64,000 nt of DNA from Gimesia chilikensis (GTDB lineage Bacteria > Planctomycetota > Planctomycetia > Planctomycetales > Planctomycetaceae), in contig NZ_VTSR01000015.1 of the NCBI RefSeq assembly GCF_008329715.1, forward strand, positions 57,728-121,727. The letters are read 5' to 3'. The notes beneath the pieces are model-generated. The model saw nothing but the letters and a program-made list of their open reading frames with translations, searched no databases and had not been told where the DNA came from. How positions within the stretch are numbered: position 1 is the first letter of the stretch; every line of letters begins with the position of its first letter. This document shows, one piece after another, positions 1 through 9,544 of the stretch. A program made the translations under genes and the position numbers.

Positions 1-261
1 CGTAAGGCAGGGCCGCGGTGACCAGGATGCGACGTTGTGGCATAATATTCCCGACTGAGGTTAATGGAAATCAGACAAAATTCACTTACTGTAATCAGAA
101 CAGACACCTGATCCCTCGCAGGGTTCAGCTGAAGCAGTCGCGCAGCACCCGAAAACGTGAAATTCTGTACCGGCAAAGGGCCTGTTCTCTCAGAGGGCGT
201 CGATTGTACGGCGCCGGGCACAATCCCGCAATCCACTCGTTTTGGGCCTGCCCCACACGGT

Positions 262-1278
262 TTAGAACGTCGAACCGGTCATCAGCAGGGGACCATTCGA
301 AGAACAGAGGGCCCGCACCAGGTCCAGCTGGCTGACGATGCCGATCTGCACATTATCTTTATAGATCGCACCAAAAGCGGAGGAGGAATTTCTCATTACA
401 TACAGCGCCTCAAGCATACTGTAATCGATCTGAAGCCGCGGCATATTATAGACGGCGGGAATAATCGGCGAGGGCGACGTTATCAGATCCACCAGCTTGA
501 TATAAGAGGTCCACTCACTCTGATGCGCGGCGCGAATCGGAATGAAGGAAATCTGGTTCTGCTGTGCCATCTGAATAATGTCTGCGGTATCGGTGCTCCG
601 GGTGACTCCCTTAATCTCTGCCTGGGGAATCATAACCTTCCGCACCGACTGGGCCGCGGTATTGAACATACCCCGTACCAGCTGTTTCTGTGCATTACCT
701 AAAATCCCCTCGAGGTGCCCCTCTTCGAGTACCTTCACCAGCCGCTGTCGTCCCAGCACCAGCTGCGCGGGTTTATTACGATCCGGTGAGAACTGCTCCA
801 GCAGTCGGGTGATCGCTACGAGGGGAACGCTGACGATCCAGAATGCACGGTAAAAGAAATCGAACCACCGACAGTAGCGTCTAAGCAGCATGGTCGGCGC
901 CCGGTAATACAGGTTCTTAGGCACCAGCTCCCCGAAAATGAAGATGAGTGGCGTAAAGAGAATCGTCGTCACAATCTCTGCCCTGCCGCCGGACTCCTGA
1001 AAGACCGCAGCAATGCCCATCGAGATCGCAATCGTGACGAGGTCGTTTGCCAGGTTATTGCCAATGAGTGTTGTCGCGACAAAGTAGCTGGGGTTCTGAG
1101 CGAACCAGCAGAGCCGCTGGGCAATCGGATCGCCTTCGTTGGCATCGATATTCAGACGCAGGAAACTGACGCGGTAGAAGCCGGTCTCGGATCCACTGAA
1201 CAGGGCTGACAGGCGGAGGCCGATCGCAAACAATGCCAACGCGCCGAGAATGGGAAGCCAGTTCAACTTAGGAATCAA
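262..1278 (-). CDS. CNNM/CBS-domain membrane protein (HlyC/CorC family)
   Basis: 338-aa membrane protein of the CNNM/DUF21-CBS family, whose members are linked to divalent cation homeostasis or efflux. The N-terminal half has several hydrophobic helices and the family-like stretch SGSETGFYRVS near residue 29, followed by IGNNLANDLVT. The C-terminal part (from about residue 210) has the spacing of a CBS pair, with VRKVMIPQAEIKGV opening the first motif. It lacks the C-terminal CorC_HlyC domain of longer relatives, which fits its modest length. It is divergently oriented to the KAP-like gene at 1611. The substrate cannot be told from sequence. Family assignment is solid; the physiological role is inference. 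Confidence 0.82.
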   Translation of the reverse strand: MIPKLNWLPILGALALFAIGLRLSALFSGSETGFYRVSFLRLNIDANEGDPIAQRLCWFAQNPSYFVATTLIGNNLANDLVTIAISMGIAAVFQESGGRAEIVTTILFTPLIFIFGELVPKNLYYRAPTMLLRRYCRWFDFFYRAFWIVSVPLVAITRLLEQFSPDRNKPAQLVLGRQRLVKVLEEGHLEGILGNAQKQLVRGMFNTAAQSVRKVMIPQAEIKGVTRSTDTADIIQMAQQNQISFIPIRAAHQSEWTSYIKLVDLITSPSPIIPAVYNMPRLQIDYSMLEALYVMRNSSSAFGAIYKDNVQIGIVSQLDLVRALCSSNGPLLMTGSTF

Positions 1279-1610
1279 CCTTCAACACAAAACAGAAACG
1301 ACGCACTCCCCCTGGAGACATCATAAAACTGGATTCTCTTGAAACGCGTCTCATCTTGCAAGAGGTGCTATGAATTCCTCACTGAAAATCAACCACTATT
1401 TTCCGGCGGACCCACGCCGATGACTTACATTTTCCTGATCTATGACCTATGTTTTAGTAACAACACGATTGCCCAGTCTGCTCATTTTGACAGAGCAGCA
1501 CAGTGGCGGGCCGGACAGCATGCTTTCTCGATGTTCCCAACGGGGCGGTGTTACCTAAGTCGCTTGGAATCAGGAATTTAAGCACGTTCACTTCAGATAA
1601 GTAAGATCCG
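1279..1610. other. Divergent intergenic region
   Basis: 332 bases between the CNNM/CBS gene (leftward) and the KAP-like gene (rightward). It must hold both promoters. There is a TTGACA at 1487-1492, but no convincing -10 follows at 16-18 bases, so I do not call a promoter. Small open frames here show no recognisable protein. Confidence 0.5.
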
Positions 1611-3107
1611 ATGAAAGTTCAGCAATTTTTAGATCACCACGGGATCAAGGAAAACCCTTTCGGTCAGGAAGACGCCCAGAGCGATCACGTTTTCAAGGAA
1701 TTCTGTCTGAACGGCACCCACCACCCGGTCTGGGATAAAATATTTTCCAATCCCGCCAACCCTTCCACTTCGGTCGTGTTCGGCGAAAAGGGAGCAGGGA
1801 AAACCGCCATCCGGATGCAGATGATCGAACAGCTGCAGAAACACAATGCCCAGCATCCGGAAAACCGCGTCTTCGTCATTGAGTACGATGACTTCAATCC
1901 GTTTCTGGACTGCTTCCGCGAACGGTATTCGGGCCGCAATCGTCGCCCCGAACGACTGCTCTCTCACTGGCGACTCTGGGATCACATGGATGCCATCCTC
2001 TCGCTGGGCGTGACCCAGCTGATCGGCGAAATGATCGAGCCCAACAATACGGAAGAGAACAACATCCGCTCGGTGACCAAGGCCCAGGTCAACAGCCTGA
2101 CCCATCTGGAAAAACGGGACCTGCTGCTGCTGGCCGCCTTTTATGATCACAGTCTGGATATGCCGGCCGTCCAGCGCTGGAACCGACTCCGCAAACGTTT
2201 GAAATTCAGTTACTGGAAAACCGAATGGGAACGTAGCCTCGGCTTCCTGGTGACCATCGTGACGGTCGCTTTGGTCTTCTACCTCGGCAACTGGAAAGAC
2301 TTCCAGAAGTGGTGGATCTGGCTGATCATGTTTGCCGGCTGGACTCCCTGGCTCTGGAAACAGCTCACACTGATGTGGAAAGCCTGGCGGGTTTCACGCG
2401 AGGTGCGGGTCTTCGATCATATCTCGAATGCCCTGCGTAAAATTCTCTCGCGCATCGAACGCCGAGAACTCGCCGGTCAACCGATTCCCTGCCGGGATCG
2501 CAGCGATGACCGCTACGAATTGCTCACCAAATTTCAGACGATCCTCAAAAAAATGGGATTCGAAAATATCGTGATCCTGGTGGACCGGGTCGACGAACCT
2601 CACCTGGTCAACGGCTCTGCAGAACGCATGCGGGATCTGCTCTGGCCGATGTTCGATAACAAACTGCTCAAACATCCGGGAGTCGCCTTCAAACTGCTGC
2701 TCCCCTCAGATGTGGTCTACTACCTGCAGCGTGAAGAGAAAGAATTCTACGAACGCTCGCGACTCGATAAGCAGAACCTGATCACCTCACTGGACTGGAC
2801 CGGAGAATCGCTGTACGACGTCGCCAGCGACCGCATCCGGGCCTGCACGGCAGATCACAAAACGGATATTTCCATTCGTGACATGTTTGACGAGTCCATT
2901 TCGGAACAGGAACTCATTGCACAGTTCGCCCAGTTACGGGTCCCCCGGCACCTGTTTAAGTTCCTGTATCGACTGCTCGTCGATCACTGCAATCGCTATA
3001 CGGTTGATAATCCCAGCTGGAAAATCAACCGGGAAACGCTGCATAAAGTGATGAGCCTCTTCCAGCGGGATCTGGAAGCCTTCGATCGTGGCATGGGAAC
3101 AGGTTGA
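1611..3107 (+). CDS. KAP-like P-loop NTPase with inserted transmembrane helices
   Basis: 498-aa P-loop NTPase. Walker A is GEKGAGKT at residues 58-65 and a Walker B-like strand, VILVDRVDEP, lies at 321-330. Between them are two hydrophobic helices (about 209-226 and 232-250) flanked by basic residues. This places membrane helices inside the nucleotide-binding domain, which is the hallmark of KAP NTPases (the Kidins220/ARMS and PifA families). The C-terminal third resembles a helical AAA-type lid. The usual KAP aspartate-rich DDLDR is here VDRVDEP, so this is a divergent member at best. KAP proteins act at the membrane, some in phage exclusion or signalling; the role here is unknown. No partner gene is obvious: the next gene is a Tat-exported enzyme 70 bases downstream. 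The ATG at 1611 has only a weak ribosome binding site. Confidence 0.65.
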   Translation: MKVQQFLDHHGIKENPFGQEDAQSDHVFKEFCLNGTHHPVWDKIFSNPANPSTSVVFGEKGAGKTAIRMQMIEQLQKHNAQHPENRVFVIEYDDFNPFLDCFRERYSGRNRRPERLLSHWRLWDHMDAILSLGVTQLIGEMIEPNNTEENNIRSVTKAQVNSLTHLEKRDLLLLAAFYDHSLDMPAVQRWNRLRKRLKFSYWKTEWERSLGFLVTIVTVALVFYLGNWKDFQKWWIWLIMFAGWTPWLWKQLTLMWKAWRVSREVRVFDHISNALRKILSRIERRELAGQPIPCRDRSDDRYELLTKFQTILKKMGFENIVILVDRVDEPHLVNGSAERMRDLLWPMFDNKLLKHPGVAFKLLLPSDVVYYLQREEKEFYERSRLDKQNLITSLDWTGESLYDVASDRIRACTADHKTDISIRDMFDESISEQELIAQFAQLRVPRHLFKFLYRLLVDHCNRYTVDNPSWKINRETLHKVMSLFQRDLEAFDRGMGTG

Positions 3108-3177
3108 AAATGGTCCCCCCGTCCGGTAGTTTTAAGGAATAAACTTTCCTGACAACGATCCCTCCGGAACCACCCCC

Positions 3178-4152
3178 ATGCAAACCAACCTCAATCGACG
3201 TGAAATGCTGGCTGCCACAGGCGGTCTGCTGGCCGCTGGTCTTTCCTCCACACCCGCTCTCGCCGGGAAAACGGAGCGCCAGCGATCTGCGGCTGAACCG
3301 TTCGCCTACTGCTTTAATACCAGCACCGTCCGCGGTCAGAAACTGGGGATCGTCGAACAGATCAACCTCACTTCCAGTGCCGGCTACGATGCCATCGAGC
3401 CCTGGTTGCGGGATATCGATCAGTATGTAAAAGAAGGGGGTTCACTCAAGGATCTCCGCAAACGGATTGAAGATGCCGGCCTGACGGTCGAGAGCGCGAT
3501 CGGCTTCGCCCAGTGGATCGTCGATGATGACGCGCAGCGCAAAGCGGGGCTCGAACAGGCCAAACGGGATATGGACACACTCCAGCAGATCGGCGGCATC
3601 CGCATGGCGGCGCCTCCGGTCGGCGCTACCAAACAATCGGATCTGGACCTGTTCGCCGCAGCCAAACGGTATCGCGCCCTGCTCGAACTGGGCGATCAGA
3701 TGCAGGTCGTTCCGCAGGTTGAGGTCTGGGGATTCTCCGAGTCCCTCTCACGACTGGGGGAATCGATGTTTGTCGCCATTGAAAGCGGCCACCCCAAAGC
3801 CAGTCTGCTCCCGGACGTGTATCACATATACAAAGGCGGGTCCGACTTCGCCGGACTGGGGCTGCTCAGCGGCTCAGCCATTCAGGTCTTCCATGTGAAT
3901 GACTACCCCGCCGATCCTCCACGCGAAACCATCAACGACGCACACCGCGTTTATCCCGGTGACGGTGTGGCACCGCTCACCGACATCTTCCGCATGATTC
4001 ACCGGGCCGGCTTCCGGGGCGTGCTCTCGCTGGAACTGTTTAACCGCGAGTACTGGGAACAGGACCCGCTGGAAGTCGCAAAAACCGGCCTGCGAAAAAC
4101 GCGGGAAGCCGTTATCAAGGCGCAACTCGACCAGCTCCCGAAAGCAGAATAA
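3178..4152 (+). CDS. Tat-exported sugar phosphate isomerase/epimerase-like TIM barrel
   Basis: 324-aa protein with a twin-arginine signal (NRREML, then an alanine/leucine-rich core ending near ALAG, about residue 29). It should therefore be exported folded. The rest is a xylose-isomerase-like TIM barrel (AP endonuclease family 2 fold). Putative metal ligands appear in the family order: E in VPQVEVWG, D and H in LPDVYHIY, H in VFHVND, and E in LSLELFN. Planctomycetes carry many exported members, often tied to polysaccharide or inositol breakdown, but this substrate is unknown. The gene for a GT4 glycosyltransferase starts 3 bases after its stop, suggesting co-transcription. Confidence 0.82.
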   Translation: MQTNLNRREMLAATGGLLAAGLSSTPALAGKTERQRSAAEPFAYCFNTSTVRGQKLGIVEQINLTSSAGYDAIEPWLRDIDQYVKEGGSLKDLRKRIEDAGLTVESAIGFAQWIVDDDAQRKAGLEQAKRDMDTLQQIGGIRMAAPPVGATKQSDLDLFAAAKRYRALLELGDQMQVVPQVEVWGFSESLSRLGESMFVAIESGHPKASLLPDVYHIYKGGSDFAGLGLLSGSAIQVFHVNDYPADPPRETINDAHRVYPGDGVAPLTDIFRMIHRAGFRGVLSLELFNREYWEQDPLEVAKTGLRKTREAVIKAQLDQLPKAE

Positions 4153-4155
4153 GAC

Positions 4156-5277
4156 GTGAAGCAGATCGCACTCCTGTTTGAGTTCGGTTCTCTGAACGGA
4201 GGCGAACATTCCATGCTGGCCATGCTCCAACAGTTGCATGGCCGGTCATTTGAATTCACCGCCTTCTGTCTCGCCGACAGTCCCCTGCAGCAGCGCCTGA
4301 CATCGCTCAACATCCCCTGCCATCCGGTTCAGTTTCACGACGAACAGGGCCTGAGACTGCCGCGGGAAGCGGTGCTCGAACAGCTCCTCCCCGTGTTGCA
4401 ATCTCAGCACTTCGATCTGCTGCACGCCAACAGCCTGTCCATGGCGCGACTGACGGGAGCCTTCGCAGAACAGTTGCCGGTTCCCTGCTCGGGACATTTG
4501 CGGGACATCATCAAACTGAGTCGCGCTGCCATCCGGGATCTCAACCGGAACCGCAGGCTGTTTGCGGTCTCCCACGCCACCCGTGAATTCCATATCGCCC
4601 GCGGTCTGAATGCGGAGACTGTCAGCGTCTGCTATAACGGCGTCGACTGCGAACGGTTTCACCCCCGGCCTGCAACGGGTGCACTGAAACAGGAACTGGG
4701 TCTCCCAGCCGACACACGCCTCTGCCTGACCATCGGCCAGATCGGCCTGCGCAAGGGACAAGACGTTCTGGCAGAAGCGGCCCGGATGCTGGCAGAGCAG
4801 GGGGATCAGCAGACACATTTTGTCCTGGTTGGAGAACGGCATTCACAGAAACAGGAAAGCATCGACTTCGACCATGCCCTGGATACTACATTTGCACAAC
4901 CCGAGCTGGCAGGGCGGCTGCACCGACTGGGATACCGCGATGACATCCCCTATTTGATGAACGAAGTTGATCTGCTCGTCCATCCAGCCAAACAGGAACC
5001 ACTGGGACGTGTCCTGCTGGAAGCGATCGCCAGCGGTCTGCCTCTGGTCGCAACCGACGTGGGTGGGACTTGTGAAATTGTCGACCATGAACGCTCAGCA
5101 CTGCTGGTACCTCCCAACGAAGCAGCGGCACTCGCCTCAGCGATACAGCGTTTACTGCATGACCAGAGTCTGAGTCAAAGCATCTCGCAGCATGCGCGAC
5201 GGCGGGCAGAAGAACGCTTTACCAGCGAACGGGCCAGCCGCAACATGGAGGCCTGCTGGCAGGAACTCTGTGACTGA
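4156..5277 (+). CDS. GT4-family glycosyltransferase
   Basis: 373-aa GT-B fold glycosyltransferase. The N-terminal domain opens with a glycine-containing turn (FGSLNGGEHSML). The C-terminal nucleotide-sugar site has YNGVDCERFHP, GQIGLRKGQDVLAEA and the GT4 E-x7-E signature (EPLGRVLLEAIASG, then VATDVGGTCEIV). It probably transfers a sugar from a nucleotide donor to a surface glycan or lipid; acceptor and donor are unknown. Translation starts at a GTG 3 bases after the preceding stop, implying coupling. It is convergent with the small minus-strand gene ending at 5290. Confidence 0.85.
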   Translation: MKQIALLFEFGSLNGGEHSMLAMLQQLHGRSFEFTAFCLADSPLQQRLTSLNIPCHPVQFHDEQGLRLPREAVLEQLLPVLQSQHFDLLHANSLSMARLTGAFAEQLPVPCSGHLRDIIKLSRAAIRDLNRNRRLFAVSHATREFHIARGLNAETVSVCYNGVDCERFHPRPATGALKQELGLPADTRLCLTIGQIGLRKGQDVLAEAARMLAEQGDQQTHFVLVGERHSQKQESIDFDHALDTTFAQPELAGRLHRLGYRDDIPYLMNEVDLLVHPAKQEPLGRVLLEAIASGLPLVATDVGGTCEIVDHERSALLVPPNEAAALASAIQRLLHDQSLSQSISQHARRRAEERFTSERASRNMEACWQELCD

Positions 5278-5289
5278 TCGTCCGGGCGC

Positions 5290-5694
5290 TTAGCTGCCCT
5301 GACGGGGATGAAACTCTTCCCAGCGCTTCCAGGCGTAGTCCCATTCCATCCAGAGCCGCAATACGGACCAGAGTGCCCGCAGTTTTCCCAACTGTGCAGG
5401 GGGAATTTTCGACTGAGCGGCCATCGCATCCTGGGTCACTTCCGTCAGTCCCCACAGGGCTGCCAGTTCACGACAAAGGTTGTCAGCCGTGAGATCGATT
5501 TCCGCATCTTCGGCGACGAAGCCTGCAGCATCGGCCATCACAAACAGTTCGAACAACTGACTGCGATACGGATCCAGTTCCAGAGGCTTGGTGGCTGCTT
5601 CGGCTTCACCAACGACATTGGCGACGCGGCGGACAATATCATCCGCCAGATCATGGGAGGCGGAAGAAACGTGGTTCAAAGAATCGCGGGACAT
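5290..5694 (-). CDS. Small hypothetical protein
   Basis: 134-aa acidic, largely helical protein with no recognised domain. It begins MSRDSLNHVSSASHDLADD and ends with an aromatic stretch (LWMEWDYAWKRWEEFH). I chose the ATG at 5694 over an upstream in-frame start at 5754. The longer form would place its first codons inside the hairpin terminator at 5747-5781 and would add a cysteine-rich segment that looks non-coding. A GAGAG lies about 10 bases before the chosen start. No signal peptide or membrane helix is evident. It may be a cytosolic regulator, but there is no basis for a function. Confidence 0.6.
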   Translation of the reverse strand: MSRDSLNHVSSASHDLADDIVRRVANVVGEAEAATKPLELDPYRSQLFELFVMADAAGFVAEDAEIDLTADNLCRELAALWGLTEVTQDAMAAQSKIPPAQLGKLRALWSVLRLWMEWDYAWKRWEEFHPRQGS

Positions 5695-5746
5695 GGGACG
5701 AAGTTCACTCTCTGAAACAGAACAGCTCGAAGCATAGATAAAACAA

Positions 5747-5781
5747 AAACACATCCTGACCGGTTGGGTCAGGATGTGTTT
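5747..5781 (-). terminator. Strong rho-independent terminator
   Basis: A 15-base perfect inverted repeat (arms 5747-5761 and 5767-5781, 5-base loop) lies 65 bases after the stop of the minus-strand gene ending at 5847. Read on the minus strand the stem is followed by a T-rich tract (TTTGTTTTAT). It should end the guaB-exported-protein transcript before the small gene that starts at 5694. Confidence 0.85.
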
Positions 5782-5846
5782 AGAGAATATCGAATTGCTG
5801 CTGCTTCGGCAACCGCCGACGCGTCCTCGAGGGACTCTGCTTCAGC

Positions 5847-7079
5847 TTACGGCAGGATAAAGATCAGACCGGTTGCTGTAAGTCCCTCTGTGATGGCGGC
5901 TTTGGTATTCCAGGGAACACCATTGATCCGTTTGGGAGTATTCGGTTCGCCCGGACGGTAGAATCCCAGGGGATACATACGTTTGCGGAGCGGGTCGATA
6001 CTCATCTGGTAAGGCAACGCGATCAGCTGACCGGTAAACCGTCCCATGGAAACAAAGGGCTGCACGAGATCGCGACGGGAAAGACCGTAACGTTCGAGGT
6101 TGGGATCTTCGAAGTACAAAGGATTGTAGTTCACGTTCGAAGCTTCCCAGGTGTAGATACTTTCAGAGAAGTTCCGTCCCGGGTAAGGAGCATTGCTCAG
6201 TTTGAATTCGCGCGGGCACTCCAGAATCGCGCCCCCTTCTTCATCCGAGGCTTTACACGGTTTGCCATCGGGGCGGGGACACAGGTTCCGGCAGGGTTCG
6301 TTCTTGGCGATCTTCGGATCGGGTTCGTAGTCGAAGAACGGCTTGATGTTGGAGATACGTTTCAACAGGTGCGGTGTTTCGTCTTCCAGATCTTCCGGTT
6401 CGGCAGGCAATCCTTCCACACTTGGAATATCATCGCCCAGCCCGTCGTAGCTCTTCTGGGTCATGATAAAATTACCGCTGTCGTCATCCGCTTCCGGAAA
6501 GACAGGTACCATCTGCTTTGACGGCGTGGCTGCCGGAGCGGGTGTCACACTTTTGTATTGTACATTCTGAGCCTGGGGCGCTGAGGGGTTCTCTTCCAGG
6601 CCAATGGTTTTAAAAGGCTCGACTGCTGGTGCCGGGCTGACAGGAGTACTGGGATCGGCAGATGCAAAAGGATTAACTCCCGTGGGAGCAGCCTGAACCG
6701 CGGCGGGCGCGGGTGCCACAGGCATGTCATCCGGGATCGGACGGAAGGCCGGTGTCTGTTCCGGTTCGTCGTTTTTGCCCTGCTTGCGTTGTTCGCGGCG
6801 TTCTTTGCGTTCCTGTTTTTTCAGTTCGCGTTTATTGTCGCGCGACAGGGTCTCCCAGCGCTGCTCCGGAGAACGGCTTTTCAGCTCTTCCCACGTGCTG
6901 GCAGGCACAGGATTCTGTCCGAGGAAGGGGTCCTGCTCGGCGGACGCTTCTTCGACCATCGTAAATGGCGAGAGCCCCAGAACCAGGGCCAGGCTCAGCA
7001 GATATCGCTTACCCGAACTATTCCATGGGTGAATGTTCGGCTGTGTAATTCGGTGCTTCCTGAGTGACTGCAATATCAT
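5847..7079 (-). CDS. Exported hypothetical protein, proline/glutamate-rich
   Basis: 410-aa protein with a probable signal peptide (hydrophobic core [14 protein letters not shown], cleavage likely after EEASA). A charged, coiled-coil-like stretch ([16 protein letters not shown]) and a proline/alanine-rich linker follow. The C-terminal half is more ordered and has cysteines ([14 protein letters not shown]) and many aromatic residues, typical of planctomycete envelope proteins. No known domain is recognised. The only good start with a signal peptide is the ATG at 7079, preceded by AGGGAG. That start lies inside the 3' end of guaB, so the two genes overlap by 62 bases in different frames. Longer in-frame starts would extend further into guaB and are unlikely. 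Confidence 0.7.
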   Translation of the reverse strand: MILQSLRKHRITQPNIHPWNSSGKRYLLSLALVLGLSPFTMVEEASAEQDPFLGQNPVPASTWEELKSRSPEQRWETLSRDNKRELKKQERKERREQRKQGKNDEPEQTPAFRPIPDDMPVAPAPAAVQAAPTGVNPFASADPSTPVSPAPAVEPFKTIGLEENPSAPQAQNVQYKSVTPAPAATPSKQMVPVFPEADDDSGNFIMTQKSYDGLGDDIPSVEGLPAEPEDLEDETPHLLKRISNIKPFFDYEPDPKIAKNEPCRNLCPRPDGKPCKASDEEGGAILECPREFKLSNAPYPGRNFSESIYTWEASNVNYNPLYFEDPNLERYGLSRRDLVQPFVSMGRFTGQLIALPYQMSIDPLRKRMYPLGFYRPGEPNTPKRINGVPWNTKAAITEGLTATGLIFILP

Positions 7080-8502
7080 GCGGATGGTTCTCCCTGACCG
7101 TTGCGGCTGAAACCTGAATGAATTTGGCTTCGGTTCGCATTTCCGCGACAGACTGGACTCCCAAATAACCCATACCAGCCCGTAGTCCACCTACAAGTTG
7201 ATAGAGCAGATTCTGCAGCGGACCTTTGTAAGGCACGCGTCCCTCTACTCCCTCTGGTACCAGTTTCTTGGCGGAATCCTTTCCGTCTTGTGTAACTGAA
7301 CTTTGACGGTAGCGTTCGCTACTGCCTTTGACCATTGCTCCCATCGATCCCATGCCACGGTAACGCTTGAAACTGCGTCCCTGGTAAAGAATCAATTCAC
7401 CCGGACTTTCGTCCAGACCGGCGAGCAAACCTCCTAACATCACCGTATGAGCGCCGGCTGCCAGAGCTTTGGCAATGTCACCACTGTAACGAATTCCCCC
7501 ATCGGCGATGATCGGAATGCCTGTTCCTTCCAGTGCCTTGGCAGCATTGGAAATCGCAGTTAACTGCGGCACACCGACGCCTGAGATAATTCGCGTTGTA
7601 CAGATTGAGCCAGGACCGATGCCGACCTTAACCGCGTCCGCTCCCGCATCCGCCAGGTCTCGGGCACCCTGTTCAGTCGCCACATTACCGGCAACCACAT
7701 CGATGTCCCATCGCTTTTTGATTTCTCTCACGGTCTGTACCACATTGCCAGAATGGCCATGGGCACTGTCAACAACCAGGAGATCCACCCCTTTTTCAAT
7801 CAGTAAAGCAGCACGATCATAATCTCGGACACCAACCGCAGCCCCGACTCGCAGCCGCCCCCGTGAATCTTTGGAGGCCAGCGGGAACTGCATCGTCTTG
7901 TCGATGTCTTTGATCGTAATCAGCCCCTTCAGTTGATAATTTTCGTCAACCAGCAGAAGTTTCTCGACCTTATTTTCCAATAATATCCGCTGAGCCACTT
8001 CAAGCGTTGTATCTTCCGCAGCCGTCACAAGTTTTTCTTTCGTCATGACTTCAGATATCTGCGTGTCGGGAGAATCGAGAAACCGCAGGTCACGGCTCGT
8101 CAAAATCCCCACAAGCTTCCCATTTTGTGTCACGGGGACCCCGCCGATATTCTTCCGCTTCATGATTTCGGCAGCTTCTGCCACTGTAACTTCGGGAGGC
8201 AGTGTGACTGGATCCACAATCACACCGTGTTCGCTCCGTTTTACCAGGTCTACCTGCAGTGCCTGCTGTTCCGGCGTCATGTTTTTGTGGATGACGCCGA
8301 TGCCCCCTTCCTGGGCCATGCCGATCGCCATATCGCTCTCAGTCACGGTGTCCATGGGGCTGCTGATAATCGGAACATTGAGAGGGATATTTCGGGTAAG
8401 CTGGCTGGCAACACTGACTTCCGAAGGCATGACTTCGCTGTAAGCTGGTTGCAGCAGAACATCGTCGAAAGTAATTCCCTGACAGATAATGCGGTCTTGC
8501 AT
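7018..8502 (-). CDS. guaB: Inosine-5'-monophosphate dehydrogenase
   Basis: 494-aa cytosolic enzyme that oxidises IMP to XMP with NAD+, the committed step of guanine nucleotide synthesis. Two CBS domains sit at about residues 97-205 inside the TIM barrel. The catalytic loop [10 protein letters not shown] has the nucleophile Cys301. [12 protein letters not shown] and the mobile-flap region [15 protein letters not shown] are present. Length matches bacterial GuaB. The start has a strong ribosome binding site (AAGGAGAGG, about 7 bases before ATG). It is followed, with a 62-base overlap, by an exported hypothetical gene. The rsmA gene upstream ends 112 bases away. Confidence 0.97.
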   Translation of the reverse strand: MQDRIICQGITFDDVLLQPAYSEVMPSEVSVASQLTRNIPLNVPIISSPMDTVTESDMAIGMAQEGGIGVIHKNMTPEQQALQVDLVKRSEHGVIVDPVTLPPEVTVAEAAEIMKRKNIGGVPVTQNGKLVGILTSRDLRFLDSPDTQISEVMTKEKLVTAAEDTTLEVAQRILLENKVEKLLLVDENYQLKGLITIKDIDKTMQFPLASKDSRGRLRVGAAVGVRDYDRAALLIEKGVDLLVVDSAHGHSGNVVQTVREIKKRWDIDVVAGNVATEQGARDLADAGADAVKVGIGPGSICTTRIISGVGVPQLTAISNAAKALEGTGIPIIADGGIRYSGDIAKALAAGAHTVMLGGLLAGLDESPGELILYQGRSFKRYRGMGSMGAMVKGSSERYRQSSVTQDGKDSAKKLVPEGVEGRVPYKGPLQNLLYQLVGGLRAGMGYLGVQSVAEMRTEAKFIQVSAATVRENHPHDIAVTQEAPNYTAEHSPME

Positions 8503-8577
8503 TGGGCCTCTCCTTACGGGTCTCTTTAATGTATTTTCTGTTTTGTGTTCGAAATCGATGATTTATTTTTTTGAAAC

Positions 8578-8608
8578 ATTGTAGGCAAATTACCCGCCGA
8601 CGGGGCAA
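8578..8608 (-). promoter_or_regulatory. Possible guaB promoter
   Basis: On the minus strand, TACAAT (8583-8578) is a good -10 box. The nearest -35-like hexamer is TTGCCC (8608-8603) with a long 19-base spacer. It lies about 75 bases before the guaB start, in the only gap between rsmA and guaB. Weak evidence, based on the -10 box alone. Confidence 0.3.
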
Positions 8609-8614
8609 TCTGTT

Positions 8615-9544
8615 TCAAATGTTTGCGTTTCGTGTGATCTGTTCCTGGAACGCATTCGCCAGTTCGATCATCTCGGGCACCGTCAGTTCTTCCGCCCGGG
8701 TTTTCTCCCGCTCGTAACCGTGCGCCTCCAGAAGTGCGTCCACTTCCGCTTTACTCAACTGTTTGCTGTACATTCCCACCAATGTGCTCCGCATCAGTTT
8801 CCGCCGATGCTGGAAGACGCGCCGCAGGAAATCCTGGAAGAAGACCCGGTCCCCAATCTTCTGTTTCAGAGGCGGATTCGGCGTCAGTTGGACAATCGCC
8901 GAATCGACCTTGGGCCGGGGCCAGAAAACGGTAGGTCCCACTTTCTTGAGCAGCTTGACGAAGCACTGCGACTGCAACCAGACCGACAGCGCCCCGTAAT
9001 TTGAAGTCGCGGGCTTACACGACATTTTCAAACCGAGCTCGTACTGAATCGTAACCACCATCCGGTTCCAGGGCAGATCCGAGGCAACCAGATTCGAAAT
9101 AATGGGTGTGGCCACGTTATAAGGCAGGTTGGCCACCAGCTTCAGGTGACTGCCCGGGTTCGCTTTGAGCTGCTGGTCAATCTCTTCCAGCACGATGGGG
9201 TTAAGCCGGTTTTTGTTCTTGAGCGCGTCGCAGTTCAGCAGAGTGATATTGTCGTACTTCTGCGTGGCCTCGCTGGCCAGGGTATACATGTTGCGATCGT
9301 ACTCGACGGAGATCACATGCCGGGCTCTCTGGGCCATGAACGTGGTCATGCCCCCGGTTCCGGTTCCCACTTCCAGCACGATGTCGGTGGGTTGAATGTG
9401 TCCCTGTTCAACGACGTACTCGATGATATTCAGATCGATCAGAAAGTTCTGGCCCAGATCAGAGCGCGGGTTAAAGCCATGCCGCTCAAAGAGCCGCATT
9501 AAATAAGATCGAGTCTGCCTTTCATCTTCTTTCATTGATACCAT
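8615..9544 (-). CDS. rsmA: 16S rRNA dimethyladenosine transferase (KsgA/RsmA)
   Basis: 309-aa SAM-dependent methyltransferase that dimethylates the two adjacent adenosines in helix 45 of 16S rRNA during small-subunit maturation. It has the family N-terminus LGQNFLID, the SAM-binding VLEVGTGTGGMT near residue 57, NLPYN (motif IV), FWPRPKVDSAIVQL and a helical C-terminal domain. The start is ambiguous: TTG at 9547, ATG at 9544 or ATG at 9535. All overlap the end of ribE, so translational coupling is likely and no clear ribosome binding site is needed. It is a little longer than E. coli KsgA (273 aa). Confidence 0.95.
   Translation of the reverse strand: MVSMKEDERQTRSYLMRLFERHGFNPRSDLGQNFLIDLNIIEYVVEQGHIQPTDIVLEVGTGTGGMTTFMAQRARHVISVEYDRNMYTLASEATQKYDNITLLNCDALKNKNRLNPIVLEEIDQQLKANPGSHLKLVANLPYNVATPIISNLVASDLPWNRMVVTIQYELGLKMSCKPATSNYGALSVWLQSQCFVKLLKKVGPTVFWPRPKVDSAIVQLTPNPPLKQKIGDRVFFQDFLRRVFQHRRKLMRSTLVGMYSKQLSKAEVDALLEAHGYEREKTRAEELTVPEMIELANAFQEQITRNANI

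Noticed and set aside
157..702. Plus-strand open frame of 181 codons at the left end
   Set aside because: Antisense to the CBS part of the CNNM gene; composition is not protein-like.
1339..1581. 80-codon open frame between the CNNM and KAP-like genes
   Set aside because: No homology-like features, no ribosome binding site, and it covers the place where promoters are expected.
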